From Acidovorax sp. sic0104 (GTDB taxonomy: Bacteria; Pseudomonadota; Gammaproteobacteria; Burkholderiales; Burkholderiaceae_C), in assembly GCF_019219095.1 (NCBI RefSeq), contig NZ_JAHUWH010000014.1, positions 62,001-126,000 of the forward strand: a DNA stretch of 64,000 bases, in the 5' to 3' direction. Shown one piece after another: positions 1 through 10,773 of this stretch; the stretch's first letter is position 1, and each line of letters begins with the position of its first letter. The position numbers were made by a program, and so were the translations under genes. The notes beneath the pieces were generated by a model. That model ran no database searches. It saw nothing but the letters and a program-made list of their open reading frames with translations, and was not told the origin of the DNA.

Positions 1-1
1 A

Positions 2-460
2 CTCGACGTTCTGGACGAACCGGTGGAATTTCTGGTGGGCGGCGACGACCTTCTGCCCCGTATCGAAGAAGCGTTGCAGGGCCATGGCCCCGGCGCCACC
101 CTGCAGTTGCACCTGGAACCCGAAGACGCCTTTGGCGACTTCGACGACCAGCTTCTATTCCTGGAGCCGCGCTCGCTGTTCCCCGCGGAGATCGAAGAGG
201 GCATGACATTCGAGGGCACCGCCCTGCCCGAAGGGTGCAATCCAGATGCCCCTCGCAACACGCTGTACACCGTGGCTGAAATCTACCCCGAGCACATCGT
301 GCTCGATGGCAACCACCCTCTCGCAGGGATTGCCCTGCGCCTGCAGTTGACGGTGCAGGCAGTGCGCGAAGCTACCGAAGAGGAGATCGGCCGAGGCAGC
401 GCAGGCACCGGGTTCTTCAGGGTACAGCCGCAGGCACCCGGCGGGTCCCTGCTGCATTGA
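2..460 (+). CDS. FKBP-type peptidyl-prolyl isomerase, SlyD-like (5' end outside window)
   Basis: Prolyl cis-trans isomerase of the SlyD/FkpB branch of FKBPs, a cytoplasmic folding helper. The frame is open from the first bases (residues LDVLDEPVEFLVGGDD), so the N-terminus lies outside the window; the GTG at 23 is an internal valine and not the start. The SlyD signature DGNHPLAG is at 305-328 and the domain closes with REATEEEI. The end is short and lacks the His/Cys-rich metal-binding tail of E. coli SlyD, which is usual outside the enterics. It converges on the minus-strand lipoprotein gene. Confidence 0.85.
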   Translation, partial: LDVLDEPVEFLVGGDDLLPRIEEALQGHGPGATLQLHLEPEDAFGDFDDQLLFLEPRSLFPAEIEEGMTFEGTALPEGCNPDAPRNTLYTVAEIYPEHIVLDGNHPLAGIALRLQLTVQAVREATEEEIGRGSAGTGFFRVQPQAPGGSLLH

Positions 461-471
461 GGTAAAAATTT

Positions 472-506
472 CGCCCGGGCACCTGAGGCATTCAAGTTCC
501 CGGGCG
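472..506 (-). terminator. Probable intrinsic terminator of the glycine-zipper lipoprotein gene
   Basis: An 8-bp perfect stem (CGCCCGGG, 472-479, with CCCGGGCG, 499-506) and a 19-base loop sit just past the minus-strand stop at 533. Read on the minus strand the stem is followed by AAATTTTT. The long loop lowers confidence. Confidence 0.45.
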
Positions 507-532
507 TCGCAGAGGGCGATCTCCGCGTCAGC

Positions 533-1033
533 TTACACGCGCGAAATCTGGCCGTTGTACAGGCGAACGCGATCACCGATCCGCAGGTCGCCTGGCGTAC
601 TCACGTCATAGACGCGGTAACCACCCTGGTCCAGTTGCACTGACAAACGGTAGCCCTGCACTTCCTGGCTGTTGTTTCGGCCTTCAATGGCATTGCCCGC
701 GACCGCTCCACCCACGATACCGACACCTGTGGCAGCGGCGCGGCCGGAGCCCTTGCCAATCTGGTTGCCCAAAACGCCGCCCACCACGGCGCCGATCACG
801 GCACCGGCGCCCGAGGTTCCTTGCGAACGGCCCTGCAGCACCTCAATGTTGGAAACCCGGCCATATTCCGTGCCCGCCGGGTTGTTGGGATAGGCGGGAG
901 CCGTCTGGTAACCACCGCCGTAGCCGCCGCCGTACTGCGGCGCAGGCGCCGAGCGGTTGTGACCGCAGGCCGTGAGGGAAGCGGCCAGCACAACGGCACC
1001 GGCGATGGCGAGGGAACGGGTCATTTGCAGCAT
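533..1033 (-). CDS. Glycine-zipper 2TM-domain outer-membrane lipoprotein (SlyB/PCP-like)
   Basis: Small envelope lipoprotein of the Rickettsia 17-kDa antigen/SlyB type. I chose the ATG at 1033 (MLQMTRSLAI) because AAGGAG lies six bases upstream; the ATG at 1039 touches the Shine-Dalgarno and is too close. The 166-residue product has a signal peptide ending in the lipobox LTAC, then a Gly/Tyr/Pro-rich stretch (QYGGGYGGGY), then a glycine zipper (GAVIGAVVGGVLGNQIG and GIVGGAVAGNAIEG) and a C-terminal domain with VQLDQGGYRVYDV. Such proteins are thought to support envelope integrity. It stands alone, convergent with the isomerase gene. Confidence 0.85.
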   Translation of the reverse strand: MLQMTRSLAIAGAVVLAASLTACGHNRSAPAPQYGGGYGGGYQTAPAYPNNPAGTEYGRVSNIEVLQGRSQGTSGAGAVIGAVVGGVLGNQIGKGSGRAAATGVGIVGGAVAGNAIEGRNNSQEVQGYRLSVQLDQGGYRVYDVSTPGDLRIGDRVRLYNGQISRV

Positions 1034-1284
1034 ATTCATCTCCTTGGGAATCAGGCAAAAACGGTTGTGTTCATGTCTTCGCGCAAAGCCAGCCGAACCC
1101 AAGGAGGACGGCCGACTTGCGATACACACCTTCATTGGAACAACGTTTGATGCGTGTGAAGCGTAGACACAAGCACTGCGCCCCTGTGCGTAACAGACCC
1201 TTAGAAAGGTAAGCGCCGTCTTACAGTGCGCCACAGCCGCAGGCCGTGACACCGGCCGCTGCCCCAGCCTCACTCCGTTCGGCG

Positions 1285-1731
1285 TCAGGCCTTGCCGGTG
1301 GAGCCGTAGCCGCCCTCACCCCGCTCGGTGGCGGCGAATTCGGTGACCACGTTGAACTGCGCCTGCACCACTGGCACGATGACCAACTGCGCCAGGCGCT
1401 CCATGGGCTCGAGCGTGAAGGCCGTGCCGCTGCGGTTCCAGGCGCTCACCATCAGCTGCCCCTGGTAGTCGCTGTCGATCAAGCCCACCAGGTTGCCCAG
1501 CACTATGCCGTGCTTGTGGCCCAAGCCCGAGCGCGGCAGGATCAGCGCGGCATAGCCCGGATCCTTGATGTACACCGAGATGCCCGTGGGCACCAGCTGC
1601 CACGCGTTGGGCTGCAGCGTGAGCGGCGCATCCAGGCAGGCCCGCAGGTCCAGGCCGGCACTGCCGGGCGTAGCGTAGGCGGGCAACTGGTCCGCCATGC
1701 GCGGATCAAGAATCTTGACGTCGATCTTCAC
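1285..1731 (-). CDS. dut: dUTP diphosphatase
   Basis: Hydrolyses dUTP to dUMP and pyrophosphate, keeping uracil out of DNA and feeding thymidylate synthesis. The 148-residue protein shows all five trimeric dUTPase motifs: [30 protein letters not shown], and the C-terminal arm [11 protein letters not shown] that closes over the active site. The start is GTG at 1731, overlapping the TGA of the upstream membrane-protein gene as GTGA, so translation is probably coupled. Pairing with coaBC upstream is common in proteobacteria. Confidence 0.95.
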   Translation of the reverse strand: MKIDVKILDPRMADQLPAYATPGSAGLDLRACLDAPLTLQPNAWQLVPTGISVYIKDPGYAALILPRSGLGHKHGIVLGNLVGLIDSDYQGQLMVSAWNRSGTAFTLEPMERLAQLVIVPVVQAQFNVVTEFAATERGEGGYGSTGKA

Positions 1732-2228
1732 TGTGGTTTCTTCTTTCCTGTCTTGTTGCGCTGCTCGGCAACCTGCCGCAGCCGCTCCTGCAATGCACCG
1801 CTTCCGAGGCCCTGTGCCCCTTTTGTCGCTGCAACGATCTTTGGAACCGATTCGATCAGCCAGCCAGCCCCCCACCACAACGAGGCCATGACGACGAGCA
1901 CGAACATGGAACCCTGGCTGAAGATGAACAGCGCGACGGCCTGCGCGAAGATCAGCAGCAGCAGGACGGGCCGCGCCAGGCGCAAAAAACCCAGCAGCGG
2001 CAAAAGCGCCTGCGCCAGATCCGGCGGCACCGTCTGCCCCGGCGCGAGCGCAGCGTCCGATGCGGACTTCGCCGCCACACCTGTCGGGCCAGCAGTACTG
2101 CGTGCCGCTGCCACGTGGGCCGCTTTGGCGGCCCTGGCGGGGGCAGGCGCCGTCAGGCGCTCCACATAGCTTGCGAAGTCGCCGTCGGGCGGCGTGTCCC
2201 ACTCGGGCTTGGTGGCTCCGGTTCTCAT
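1728..2228 (-). CDS. Uncharacterised two-TM membrane protein between coaBC and dut
   Basis: A 166-residue protein with no function I recognise. It has an Ala/Pro-rich, probably disordered N-terminal part (residues 25-70), two membrane spans (about 87-104 and 107-126) separated by a very tight SQG turn, and a basic C-terminal tail ending NKTGKKKPQ, which suggests both ends face the cytoplasm. AGGAGG precedes the ATG. It follows coaBC by 21 bases and overlaps dut through GTGA, so the three genes look like one transcript. High coding GC and codon use match the neighbours. Confidence 0.75.
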   Translation of the reverse strand: MRTGATKPEWDTPPDGDFASYVERLTAPAPARAAKAAHVAAARSTAGPTGVAAKSASDAALAPGQTVPPDLAQALLPLLGFLRLARPVLLLLIFAQAVALFIFSQGSMFVLVVMASLWWGAGWLIESVPKIVAATKGAQGLGSGALQERLRQVAEQRNKTGKKKPQ

Positions 2229-2249
2229 ACGGCCTCCTGGATGACGGTG

Positions 2250-3473
2250 TCAGGCGTGCGCTGGCAGCAGACGGGTCGCGATGTCCGCAATGAGCTGCTG
2301 CGCCAGCACGCGCTTGGAGGCGCGGGGCAGTTCGCGGTGCCCCTCGGCATCTACCAGCAGCAGGGCATTGTCGTCCTGCCCGAAGGTCGCCGGGCCGATA
2401 TTGCCCACCAGCAGCGGAACGCCTTTGCGAGTCCGCTTGGCAGTGGCATGGGCCAGCAGGTCATGGCTTTCCGCGGCGAACCCCACGCAGAAAAGCCTGC
2501 CGTCCTGGGCGCGCGCAGACTGCGCCACACGGGCCAGGATGTCGGCATTTTCGACAAAACCCAGCGTCGGCGTCTGGCCAGAGCCGTCCTTCTTGATCTT
2601 CTGGGCAGACGGCTCGGCAGGCCTCCAGTCGGCGACAGCAGCAGTTGCTATGAAAACAGAAGCATCCAGCGCTTGCTGCTCCACAGCTACCAGCATTTCC
2701 TGTGCAGACTGCACGTTCACGCGGCTCACGCCGCGCGGCGTCGGCACGTGCACAGGCCCGGCCACCAGGGTCACCTCGGCCCCCGCCTCGCGGGCAGCCC
2801 GCGCGATGGCAAAGCCCATCTTGCCGCTGGAGAGGTTGGTGATGCCGCGCACCGGGTCGATGGCCTCGAAGGTGGGGCCGGCCGTGACCAGCACCTTGCG
2901 CCCGGCCAGCACCTTGGGCGCGAAGAACGCGATCACTTCCTCCAGCAACTCGGCAGGCTCCAGCATGCGCCCGTCGCCCGTCTCCCCACAGGCCTGGTCG
3001 CCATTGCCCACGCCCAGCACCACTGCGCCATCCTGCGCCACCTGGGCCAGGTTGCGCTGGGTGGCAGGGTGGGCCCACATTTCGCGGTTCATCGCGGGCG
3101 CCACCAGCAGCGGCACGCGCTGCACGGGGCGTGCGAGGCACAGGAGGCTGAGCAGTTCGTCCGCCCTGCCCTGCACCAGCCGCGCGATGAAGTCCGCACT
3201 GCACGGCGCGATGAGGATCGCATCGGCTTCGCGACTCAGGTTGATGTGCGGCATGTTGTTGGGCTCGCGCGCGTCCCACTGCGAGCCGTACACCGTGCGC
3301 CCGGACAGTGCCTGCATGGTCACCGGGGTGATGAACTGCTCGGCCGCTTCGGTCATCACGACCTGCACGGTGGCGCCTGCCTTGATGAGCTGGCGGCACA
3401 GGTCGGCCGACTTGTAGCAGGCCACGCCCCCGCTCAGACCCAGAACAATGTGTTTGCCAGCAAGCTCATTCAT
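2250..3473 (-). CDS. coaBC: Bifunctional phosphopantothenoylcysteine decarboxylase/phosphopantothenate-cysteine ligase
   Basis: Carries out two successive steps of coenzyme A synthesis: CoaB joins cysteine to 4'-phosphopantothenate and CoaC, an FMN enzyme, decarboxylates the product. The 407-residue protein starts [19 protein letters not shown] (CoaC flavin-binding fold), has the CoaC substrate motif PAMNREMW, and continues with CoaB from about residue 190 ([28 protein letters not shown], then [10 protein letters not shown] and KIKK). Length matches E. coli. Bases 2643-2700 resemble the interspersed repeat in antisense to this gene. No Shine-Dalgarno is visible; a -10-like TAAATT ends six bases before the ATG. 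Confidence 0.96.
   Translation of the reverse strand: MNELAGKHIVLGLSGGVACYKSADLCRQLIKAGATVQVVMTEAAEQFITPVTMQALSGRTVYGSQWDAREPNNMPHINLSREADAILIAPCSADFIARLVQGRADELLSLLCLARPVQRVPLLVAPAMNREMWAHPATQRNLAQVAQDGAVVLGVGNGDQACGETGDGRMLEPAELLEEVIAFFAPKVLAGRKVLVTAGPTFEAIDPVRGITNLSSGKMGFAIARAAREAGAEVTLVAGPVHVPTPRGVSRVNVQSAQEMLVAVEQQALDASVFIATAAVADWRPAEPSAQKIKKDGSGQTPTLGFVENADILARVAQSARAQDGRLFCVGFAAESHDLLAHATAKRTRKGVPLLVGNIGPATFGQDDNALLLVDAEGHRELPRASKRVLAQQLIADIATRLLPAHA
2643..2700 (+). repeat. Diverged copy of the GATAGCT/AGCGCTT repeat inside coaBC
   Basis: AGCATCCAGCGCTTGCTGCTC aligns with the copy at 50911-50931 (AGCTTTCAGCG...TTGCTGCTC). It is antisense to coaBC and falls at about residues 259-277, next to the conserved ATAAVADW segment. 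Similarity is limited, so convergence by chance remains possible. Confidence 0.4.
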
Positions 3474-3479
3474 GCGGCG

Positions 3480-3485
3480 AATTTA
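3480..3485 (-). promoter_or_regulatory. -10-like TAAATT six bases before coaBC
   Basis: On the minus strand TAAATT is followed by CGCCGC and the ATG at 3473. With transcription starting about seven bases after the hexamer the mRNA would begin at the start codon. There is no Shine-Dalgarno. No convincing -35 box is visible. Confidence 0.4.
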
Positions 3486-3532
3486 GCAGACGGTATGGTC
3501 CCATGGCTGCGAGGGGCTGACGGGGGCCCATC

Positions 3533-5220
<1,688 letters not shown>

Positions 5221-5231
5221 TCGGAGCGACC

Positions 5232-6089
5232 ATGCAGTTGTGCGGATTCAACGTCGGCCTCGACCAGCGATTCTTCCTGATCGCGGGAACCTGCTCCATC
5301 GAGGGTTTGGAGATGTCGCTGGACGTCGCCGGCCAACTCAAGGAAGCCTGCGCGCCGCTCGGCATACCGCTGATCTACAAAGGTTCGTTCGACAAGGCCA
5401 ACCGCTCGTCGGGCAGCAGCAAGCGCGGCGTGGGGCTGGATGCGGGCCTGAAGATCCTGGACGAAGTGCGCCGCCAGCTGCAGTTGCCCATCCTGACCGA
5501 CGTGCACGACACCTCGCACGTGGCCGAGGTGGCCAGCGTGGTGGACGTGCTGCAAACGCCCGCATTCCTGTGCCGCCAGACGGATTTCATCCGCGCCGTG
5601 GCGCAGTCCGGCAAGCCGGTGAACATCAAGAAGGGCCAGTTCCTGGCGCCTTGGGACATGAAGAACGTCATCGACAAGGCCCGCGCTGCCGCGCAGGAGG
5701 TGGGGCTGTCTGAAGACCGCTTCCTGGCCTGCGAGCGCGGCGTGAGCTTTGGCTACAACAACCTTGTGGCCGACATGACCAGCCTGGCCGAGATGCGCAA
5801 CTCCGGCGCGCCCGTGGTGTTCGACGTGACCCACTCGGTGCAAAAGCCCGGCGGCCTGGGTTCGGTGAGCGGCGGCGCGCGCGACATGGTGCCCGTGCTG
5901 GCGCGTGCAGGTGTTGCCGTGGGCGTGGCGGGCCTCTTCATGGAGACCCACCCCCGGCCTGCCGAGGCGTGGTCGGACGGCCCGAACGCCGTGCCGCTCA
6001 AGCACATGAAGGCGCTGCTCGAGACGCTGGTGGCGCTCGACGACGTCACCAAGAAAAGCGGATTCCTCGAAAACAACTTTGGAGCCTGA
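5232..6089 (+). CDS. kdsA: 2-dehydro-3-deoxyphosphooctonate aldolase (KDO-8-phosphate synthase), metal-dependent type
   Basis: Condenses phosphoenolpyruvate with arabinose 5-phosphate to KDO-8-phosphate, the precursor of the lipopolysaccharide inner core. The ATG at 5232 follows GGAG and lies 11 bases after pyrG. The 285-residue protein shows [34 protein letters not shown] and THSVQKPGG. Cys21 (AGTCSIEG), His201, Glu238 (METHP) and Asp249 line up with the metal ligands of the Aquifex class II enzyme; E. coli has Asn in place of the Cys. I therefore infer a metal-dependent synthase. Confidence 0.96.
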   Translation: MQLCGFNVGLDQRFFLIAGTCSIEGLEMSLDVAGQLKEACAPLGIPLIYKGSFDKANRSSGSSKRGVGLDAGLKILDEVRRQLQLPILTDVHDTSHVAEVASVVDVLQTPAFLCRQTDFIRAVAQSGKPVNIKKGQFLAPWDMKNVIDKARAAAQEVGLSEDRFLACERGVSFGYNNLVADMTSLAEMRNSGAPVVFDVTHSVQKPGGLGSVSGGARDMVPVLARAGVAVGVAGLFMETHPRPAEAWSDGPNAVPLKHMKALLETLVALDDVTKKSGFLENNFGA

Positions 6090-6092
6090 GAC

Positions 6093-6383
6093 ATGAGCAG
6101 TGGTTACGTCATCGCATCCGTCACCGTCACCAACCCCACGCAGTACGAGGAGTACCGCAAGTGGAGCACGCTGGCCATGCAGGCCCATGGCGCCGAGGTG
6201 TGCGTGCGCGGCGGCAAGGTCGAAGTGCTGGAAGGCGACTGGAACCCGGGCCGCACCGTGATCCTCAAGTTCGCCAGCTTCGATGCGGCCCGTGCTTTCT
6301 ACGATACGCCCGAGTACCAGAAGGCCAAGGCAGCGCGCGAAGGCGCAGCCATCATGCGCATGGTGTGCGTCGAGGGCGTCTGA
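6093..6383 (+). CDS. DUF1330 domain protein
   Basis: A 96-residue protein of the dimeric ferredoxin-like alpha/beta barrel superfamily (DUF1330). Typical features are YVIASVTVTNPTQYEEYRKW at the start, a central GGKVEVLEGDWNPGRTVILKF and a final AREGAAIMRMV. The biochemical role of the family is unknown. It begins three bases after kdsA with GGAG upstream of the ATG, so it is almost certainly co-transcribed between kdsA and eno. Confidence 0.85.
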   Translation: MSSGYVIASVTVTNPTQYEEYRKWSTLAMQAHGAEVCVRGGKVEVLEGDWNPGRTVILKFASFDAARAFYDTPEYQKAKAAREGAAIMRMVCVEGV

Positions 6384-6414
6384 GCGTCGGTCGGGTTGTA
6401 CCCTGTTCGTACCC

Positions 6415-6450
6415 AGCCTACAGATTACTATCAAATCAGTAGCATAAAAT
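6415..6450 (-). repeat. Partial copy of the GATAGCT-type repeat upstream of eno
   Basis: Read on the minus strand, GCTACTGATTTGATAG matches the 5' end of the copy at 50897 (GCTACTGAATTTATAG). The hairpin part is not recognisable. It lies in the 155-base gap between the DUF1330 gene and eno. Confidence 0.5.
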
Positions 6451-6481
6451 GACTACAGACGTGCGCTAGCGCCCTTCTTGA

Positions 6482-7822
<1,341 letters not shown>

Positions 7823-7825
<3 letters not shown>

Positions 7826-7960
7826 TGCTCCCCCCGAGCCGCTTCGCGTCTTCCCCCTCTTCTGCGGGAGGGGGACGCACCCGGTGGCCCGGCCAAGCCG
7901 GTTCCACGGGTACGCTGGCGTGCAGCGCGCCCCGCGCACCGGCATGGCCTGTGGCAACCG
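7823..7960 (+). repeat. GC-rich stop-adjacent repeat, copy 1 (after eno)
   Basis: Begins at the eno stop as TGATGCTCCCCCCGAG, then CGCTTCGCG, a stem CCCCCTC (7853-7859) with GAGGGGG (7868-7874), and GGGACGC. The same blocks, in the same order, follow the livG stop on the minus strand at 47972-47760. The right edge is not well defined. The stem could act as an mRNA 3'-end structure but lacks a T-run. Confidence 0.6.
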
Positions 7961-8007
7961 GCCCGATGGCTCGGCAACACGCAAAAGGCTGACCACAGAG
8001 CCACGCC

Positions 8008-8286
8008 ATGGGTTCACGCATCGTGCCCGTCATACTGCTGGCCCTGCTGGCAGCATTGCACGCCCAGCTTTGGCTGGGGCGTGGCAGCGTGCCGCGCGTC
8101 AATGAGATGCAGCGCCAGATCGACGTGCAGAAGGCCGCCAACGACCAGGCCCGGCAGGCCAACGAGCGCCTGTCCTCGGAGGTGCACGACCTCAAGGAAG
8201 GCCTCGACATGGTGGAAGAAAAAGCGCGCAGCGAGTTGGGCATGGTCAAGCCCAACGAGGTGTACGTGCAGTTCACACCCCGCTGA
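8008..8286 (+). CDS. ftsB: Cell division protein FtsB
   Basis: Single-pass inner-membrane protein that forms the FtsQLB complex and helps activate septal peptidoglycan synthesis. The 92-residue product has one N-terminal span (VPVILLALLAALHAQLWLG, residues 6-24) and a periplasmic coiled coil (ADDQARQANERLSSEV-like heptads to about 72), ending ELGMVKPNEVYVQF, which is the FtsB C-terminal signature. Position after eno is typical. The Shine-Dalgarno is weak (AAAGG, 18 bases upstream). Confidence 0.93.
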   Translation: MGSRIVPVILLALLAALHAQLWLGRGSVPRVNEMQRQIDVQKAANDQARQANERLSSEVHDLKEGLDMVEEKARSELGMVKPNEVYVQFTPR

Positions 8287-8321
8287 TCCAGGACGCACCG
8301 CGCCGATGCCGGCTCTGCGCC

Positions 8322-8375
8322 CAGCGCCAGCTGCCTGTTAACCGCAGCGCCAGCTGCCTGTTAACCGCAGCGCCA
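8322..8375. repeat. 23-bp tandem duplication with a partial third copy
   Basis: The unit CAGCGCCAGCTGCCTGTTAA-CCG occurs at 8322-8344 and 8345-8367, and its first eight bases again at 8368-8375. It lies between ftsB and the next ORF. The two full copies are identical, so the duplication is recent or maintained. Confidence 0.9.
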
Positions 8376-8395
8376 CGAACGTGCCATCCCATTCC

Positions 8396-8902
8396 ATGAT
8401 CATCCTCATCGGCGCACCCGGCACCGGCGCGCAGGCACTGTGCGCCGCGCTGGAGGCACGCTTTGCCGCCAGCGAGCAGCGCCCCCGCCTGGACTGGAGC
8501 CACACGTTGGACAACCTCGCGTTCACAGGCACACCCGCCGCTGACGAGATCCCGACCACCTGGCTGCTGATGGGGCTGGACGTGCCCTGCTCCGCCATCG
8601 ACCGGCCAGTGCAGGAAGCGCACGATGCGGCGCTGCGCGCGGCGCTTGCTCGCGCAGGCGCCAGCTATCGTGTTGTGTACGGCCAGGGCGAGCAACGGGT
8701 GGCGAATGCCCTTAGCGCTATTAAAAATATAGCTATCAGCACCCATCCACCAAGCGTCAGCAGTGATTTTCATGCCAATTCAGAAGATCACACGGGGCGC
8801 GCAGCCCCCTCAGCCCGTCTACGGGCTTGGAACTGCGAGAAATGCAGCGATCCGGAATGTGAACACCGCCTTTTCACGGCCTTGACAGGGCGGGCTCACT
8901 AG
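8396..8902 (+). CDS. Uncharacterised protein with a P-loop-like N-terminus, interrupted by an interspersed repeat
   Basis: About 168 residues starting MIILIGAPGTGAQALCAAL, which looks like a Walker A strand-loop-helix but has no Lys-Ser/Thr, so nucleotide binding is doubtful. Residues 107-127 (AIKNIAISTHPPSVSSDFHA region) are encoded by an interspersed repeat. The C-terminus holds a Cys cluster, CEKCSDPECEHRLF, typical of a small metal site. Neither the ATG at 8396 nor the GTG at 8381 has a Shine-Dalgarno; I prefer 8396 because it starts directly at the beta strand. Function unknown. Confidence 0.6.
   Translation: MIILIGAPGTGAQALCAALEARFAASEQRPRLDWSHTLDNLAFTGTPAADEIPTTWLLMGLDVPCSAIDRPVQEAHDAALRAALARAGASYRVVYGQGEQRVANALSAIKNIAISTHPPSVSSDFHANSEDHTGRAAPSARLRAWNCEKCSDPECEHRLFTALTGRAH
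8716..8776 (+). repeat. GATAGCT/AGCGCTT-family repeat inside the unknown ORF
   Basis: GCTATTAAAAATATAGCTATC is followed by CACC...CCAAGCGTCAGCAGTGATTTT. It aligns closely with the minus-oriented copy at 40503-40548. It is read as ATA GCT ATC AGC in frame with the ORF, adding about 20 residues without a stop. Confidence 0.75.
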
Positions 8903-9009
8903 ACACCGGACAACCGTCCAACGTGCCTGTCCGACGCAGGTCGGCGGGCACGCTGCGCCTGTACGCGCACCGCCCGCGCCACGACGATCAAACTGGCGGC
9001 AGTGGCACG

Positions 9010-9351
9010 AGCAACCCCGTCTGAGCTCCTTGAGCAGCAACAACACCGGGCAGGAGCCATAGCGGTAGCCGCCGTTGAGCATCGCTTTGTCCCACTCGCC
9101 TGCTGGGCCCATCGCTCCAGCAGTGCTGCTTGCTCGTGGAAGTAGTCGCGGCGAGCCATCAGGACGGCGAAGGGAGGCTGGTCGCCCAGCAGTTCGCCGC
9201 CCAGTCCATGCTGCCACCGCCGCAGTGTCCCACGGTCGCTGCGGCGGACCTCGGTGGGGTCCAGGCCATGGGTCGTGCGCCTTTCGAGGTAGTCCATGAG
9301 GTGCGCTTTCCACCGCTCGTGGGCGTTGATCGCGGCGTCGGTGTCCAGGGC
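9010..9351 (-). pseudogene. Decayed CZB (chemoreceptor zinc-binding) domain gene
   Basis: On the minus strand from about 9351, LDTDAAINAHERWKAHLMDY leads into LDPTEVRRSD, TLRRWQHGLG and RRDYFHEQAALLERWAQQ, which follows the CZB pattern. A one-base shift near 9095-9103 is then needed to continue into GEWDKAMLNGGYRYGS and VLLLLKELR, the usual CZB C-terminal helix. The Cys before the LGxW-like motif and the first His of HxxFH are replaced by Gly and Arg, so two of four zinc ligands are gone. No plausible start codon or Shine-Dalgarno is seen. I read it as a remnant of a stand-alone CZB protein. Confidence 0.55.
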
Positions 9352-9730
9352 CGTCCGCTGCTTGTCGGCGCGCAGGCAATCGCGCCCAGATGCTGTAGCG
9401 TCCCCCTGCTCCAGCCACTGCGCAGCACAGCACGGTTCCGCTTTCGTTCCAGGTTCCAGGTTCCAGCCCCCAGCACCCGGCGAAAAATAACCATGGCCCC
9501 TCTTGCGGCATCGGCCAAAAGATTCCGCTGAGCTGCCGTGATGCCCGGGCCCGCCCCTGAACATCCGCGCCCCACCCGCCCCAAGAAAGCGATACCAGGT
9601 GGTGGCTTGCGTGCGGGGCAAGACAAAAAGGCGCGCTTGCCGATGACGGTCCAAGCACGGTGCAGGCGCCCAGCCGGCCCGCCAGGGCGGTGCCCGGCGA
9701 TGGCGTGGACCGCTCAATGGCCGACGCGGA
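9352..9730. other. Intergenic stretch without a recognisable gene
   Basis: Between the CZB remnant and hslO. Open frames exist on both strands but none has conserved motifs or a ribosome binding site. A short direct triplication of TTCCAGG-type heptamers lies near 9449-9467. The region may be further debris of the same degraded locus. Confidence 0.5.
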
Positions 9731-10723
9731 CTACTGGATACCGCTCGGCCCCGGAGGCTGGCTCGCGTTGGGCGAGACAAAGATCTGCGCGGCGTCCACG
9801 GCATCGAAGCGATACTGCTGGCCGCAAAACTCGCAGCCCACCTCGATATCGTCGCGTTCGGCAAGAATGCTCTCGGCCTCTTCCGAACCCAGGTTCCGAA
9901 GCATGGCGCTCACCCGTTCGCGGCTGCAGGTGCAGGCGAAGCGCGGATCCTGTGCGCCTTGCTGCGGCTCAAAGCGCAGCAGCTTTTCTTCCCAGAACAG
10001 CCGACGCAGGATGGTGTCGACGTCCAGCGTGAGCAGTTCCTCGCGGGTGAGGCTGGAGGCCAGGTGGGCAATGCGGTTGTAGTCCTCGTTGCGACCGATC
10101 TCGTCTTCGTTCTCGCTGTGGCTCAGACTGGAGGCCAGGTTGCCCTCGCCCTTGATGGGCATGCGCTGGATCAAGAGGCCTGCAGCCACCTGCTCGTTGG
10201 CGCCGAGCACCAGCACGGTGTCGAGCTGCTCGGACTGGAGCATGTAGTGCTGCAGCACGTCCGACAGGCGCTCGAGCTTCTCGCGCTGGTCGCCGTGCAG
10301 CGGCACCACGCCCTGATAGGGCTGCTGCCCTGGGTGGCGGTCCTTGGGGTCCAGCGTGATGGCGCAGCGCCCGCCGCCGCCCACGTTGACCATCTGGCTC
10401 AGTGTCGCCTGCTCGGGCACATCGCCGCTCAGGGTGGCGGTGGCGCGCAGGCTCAGGTCCGACTGGACCTCTGCGACGGCCAACTTCACCGGGCCGTCAC
10501 CGAAGACCTGCAGCACCAGGGCGCCATTGAACTTGATGTTGGACTGCATCAGCACGCCGGCAGCAGCCATCTCGCCCAACAGCTCGCTCACCGGGGCAGG
10601 ATAGGCCCCTGTGCTGGTGTTGTTGGCGCGGCGGCGAAGGATTTCGGTCCATGCATCGGTCAGCCGCACGATCATGCCGCGCACTGGCAGGCCGTCAAAA
10701 AGAAACTTGTGAAGTTCAGACAC
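9731..10723 (-). CDS. hslO: Redox-regulated chaperone Hsp33
   Basis: Cytoplasmic holdase activated by oxidation: reduced Hsp33 binds zinc through four cysteines, and disulfide formation with unfolding turns on chaperone activity. The 330-residue protein carries the paired motifs CTCSRERV and CEFCGQQY near the C-terminus, the four ligands in CxC and CxxC arrangement. The start is GTG at 10723 (VSELHKFLFDG); the upstream extension in frame (MPVIWGIFC) is unlike the family. Somewhat longer than E. coli Hsp33 (292 residues). Confidence 0.94.
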   Translation of the reverse strand: MSELHKFLFDGLPVRGMIVRLTDAWTEILRRRANNTSTGAYPAPVSELLGEMAAAGVLMQSNIKFNGALVLQVFGDGPVKLAVAEVQSDLSLRATATLSGDVPEQATLSQMVNVGGGGRCAITLDPKDRHPGQQPYQGVVPLHGDQREKLERLSDVLQHYMLQSEQLDTVLVLGANEQVAAGLLIQRMPIKGEGNLASSLSHSENEDEIGRNEDYNRIAHLASSLTREELLTLDVDTILRRLFWEEKLLRFEPQQGAQDPRFACTCSRERVSAMLRNLGSEEAESILAERDDIEVGCEFCGQQYRFDAVDAAQIFVSPNASQPPGPSGIQ

Positions 10724-10773
10724 GCAAAAAATTCCCCAAATAACAGGCACTCAGAAGGTGCGATCCATCGCCT

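Noticed and set aside
8396-8430. Kinase or GTPase P-loop at the start of the unknown ORF
   Set aside because: GAPGTGAQAL lacks the Lys-Ser/Thr needed for nucleotide binding.
8899-9864. 321-codon minus-strand frame as an intact gene
   Set aside because: Only the middle matches a CZB pattern, that match needs a frameshift to complete, and the frame overlaps the hslO 3' end; treated as pseudogene.
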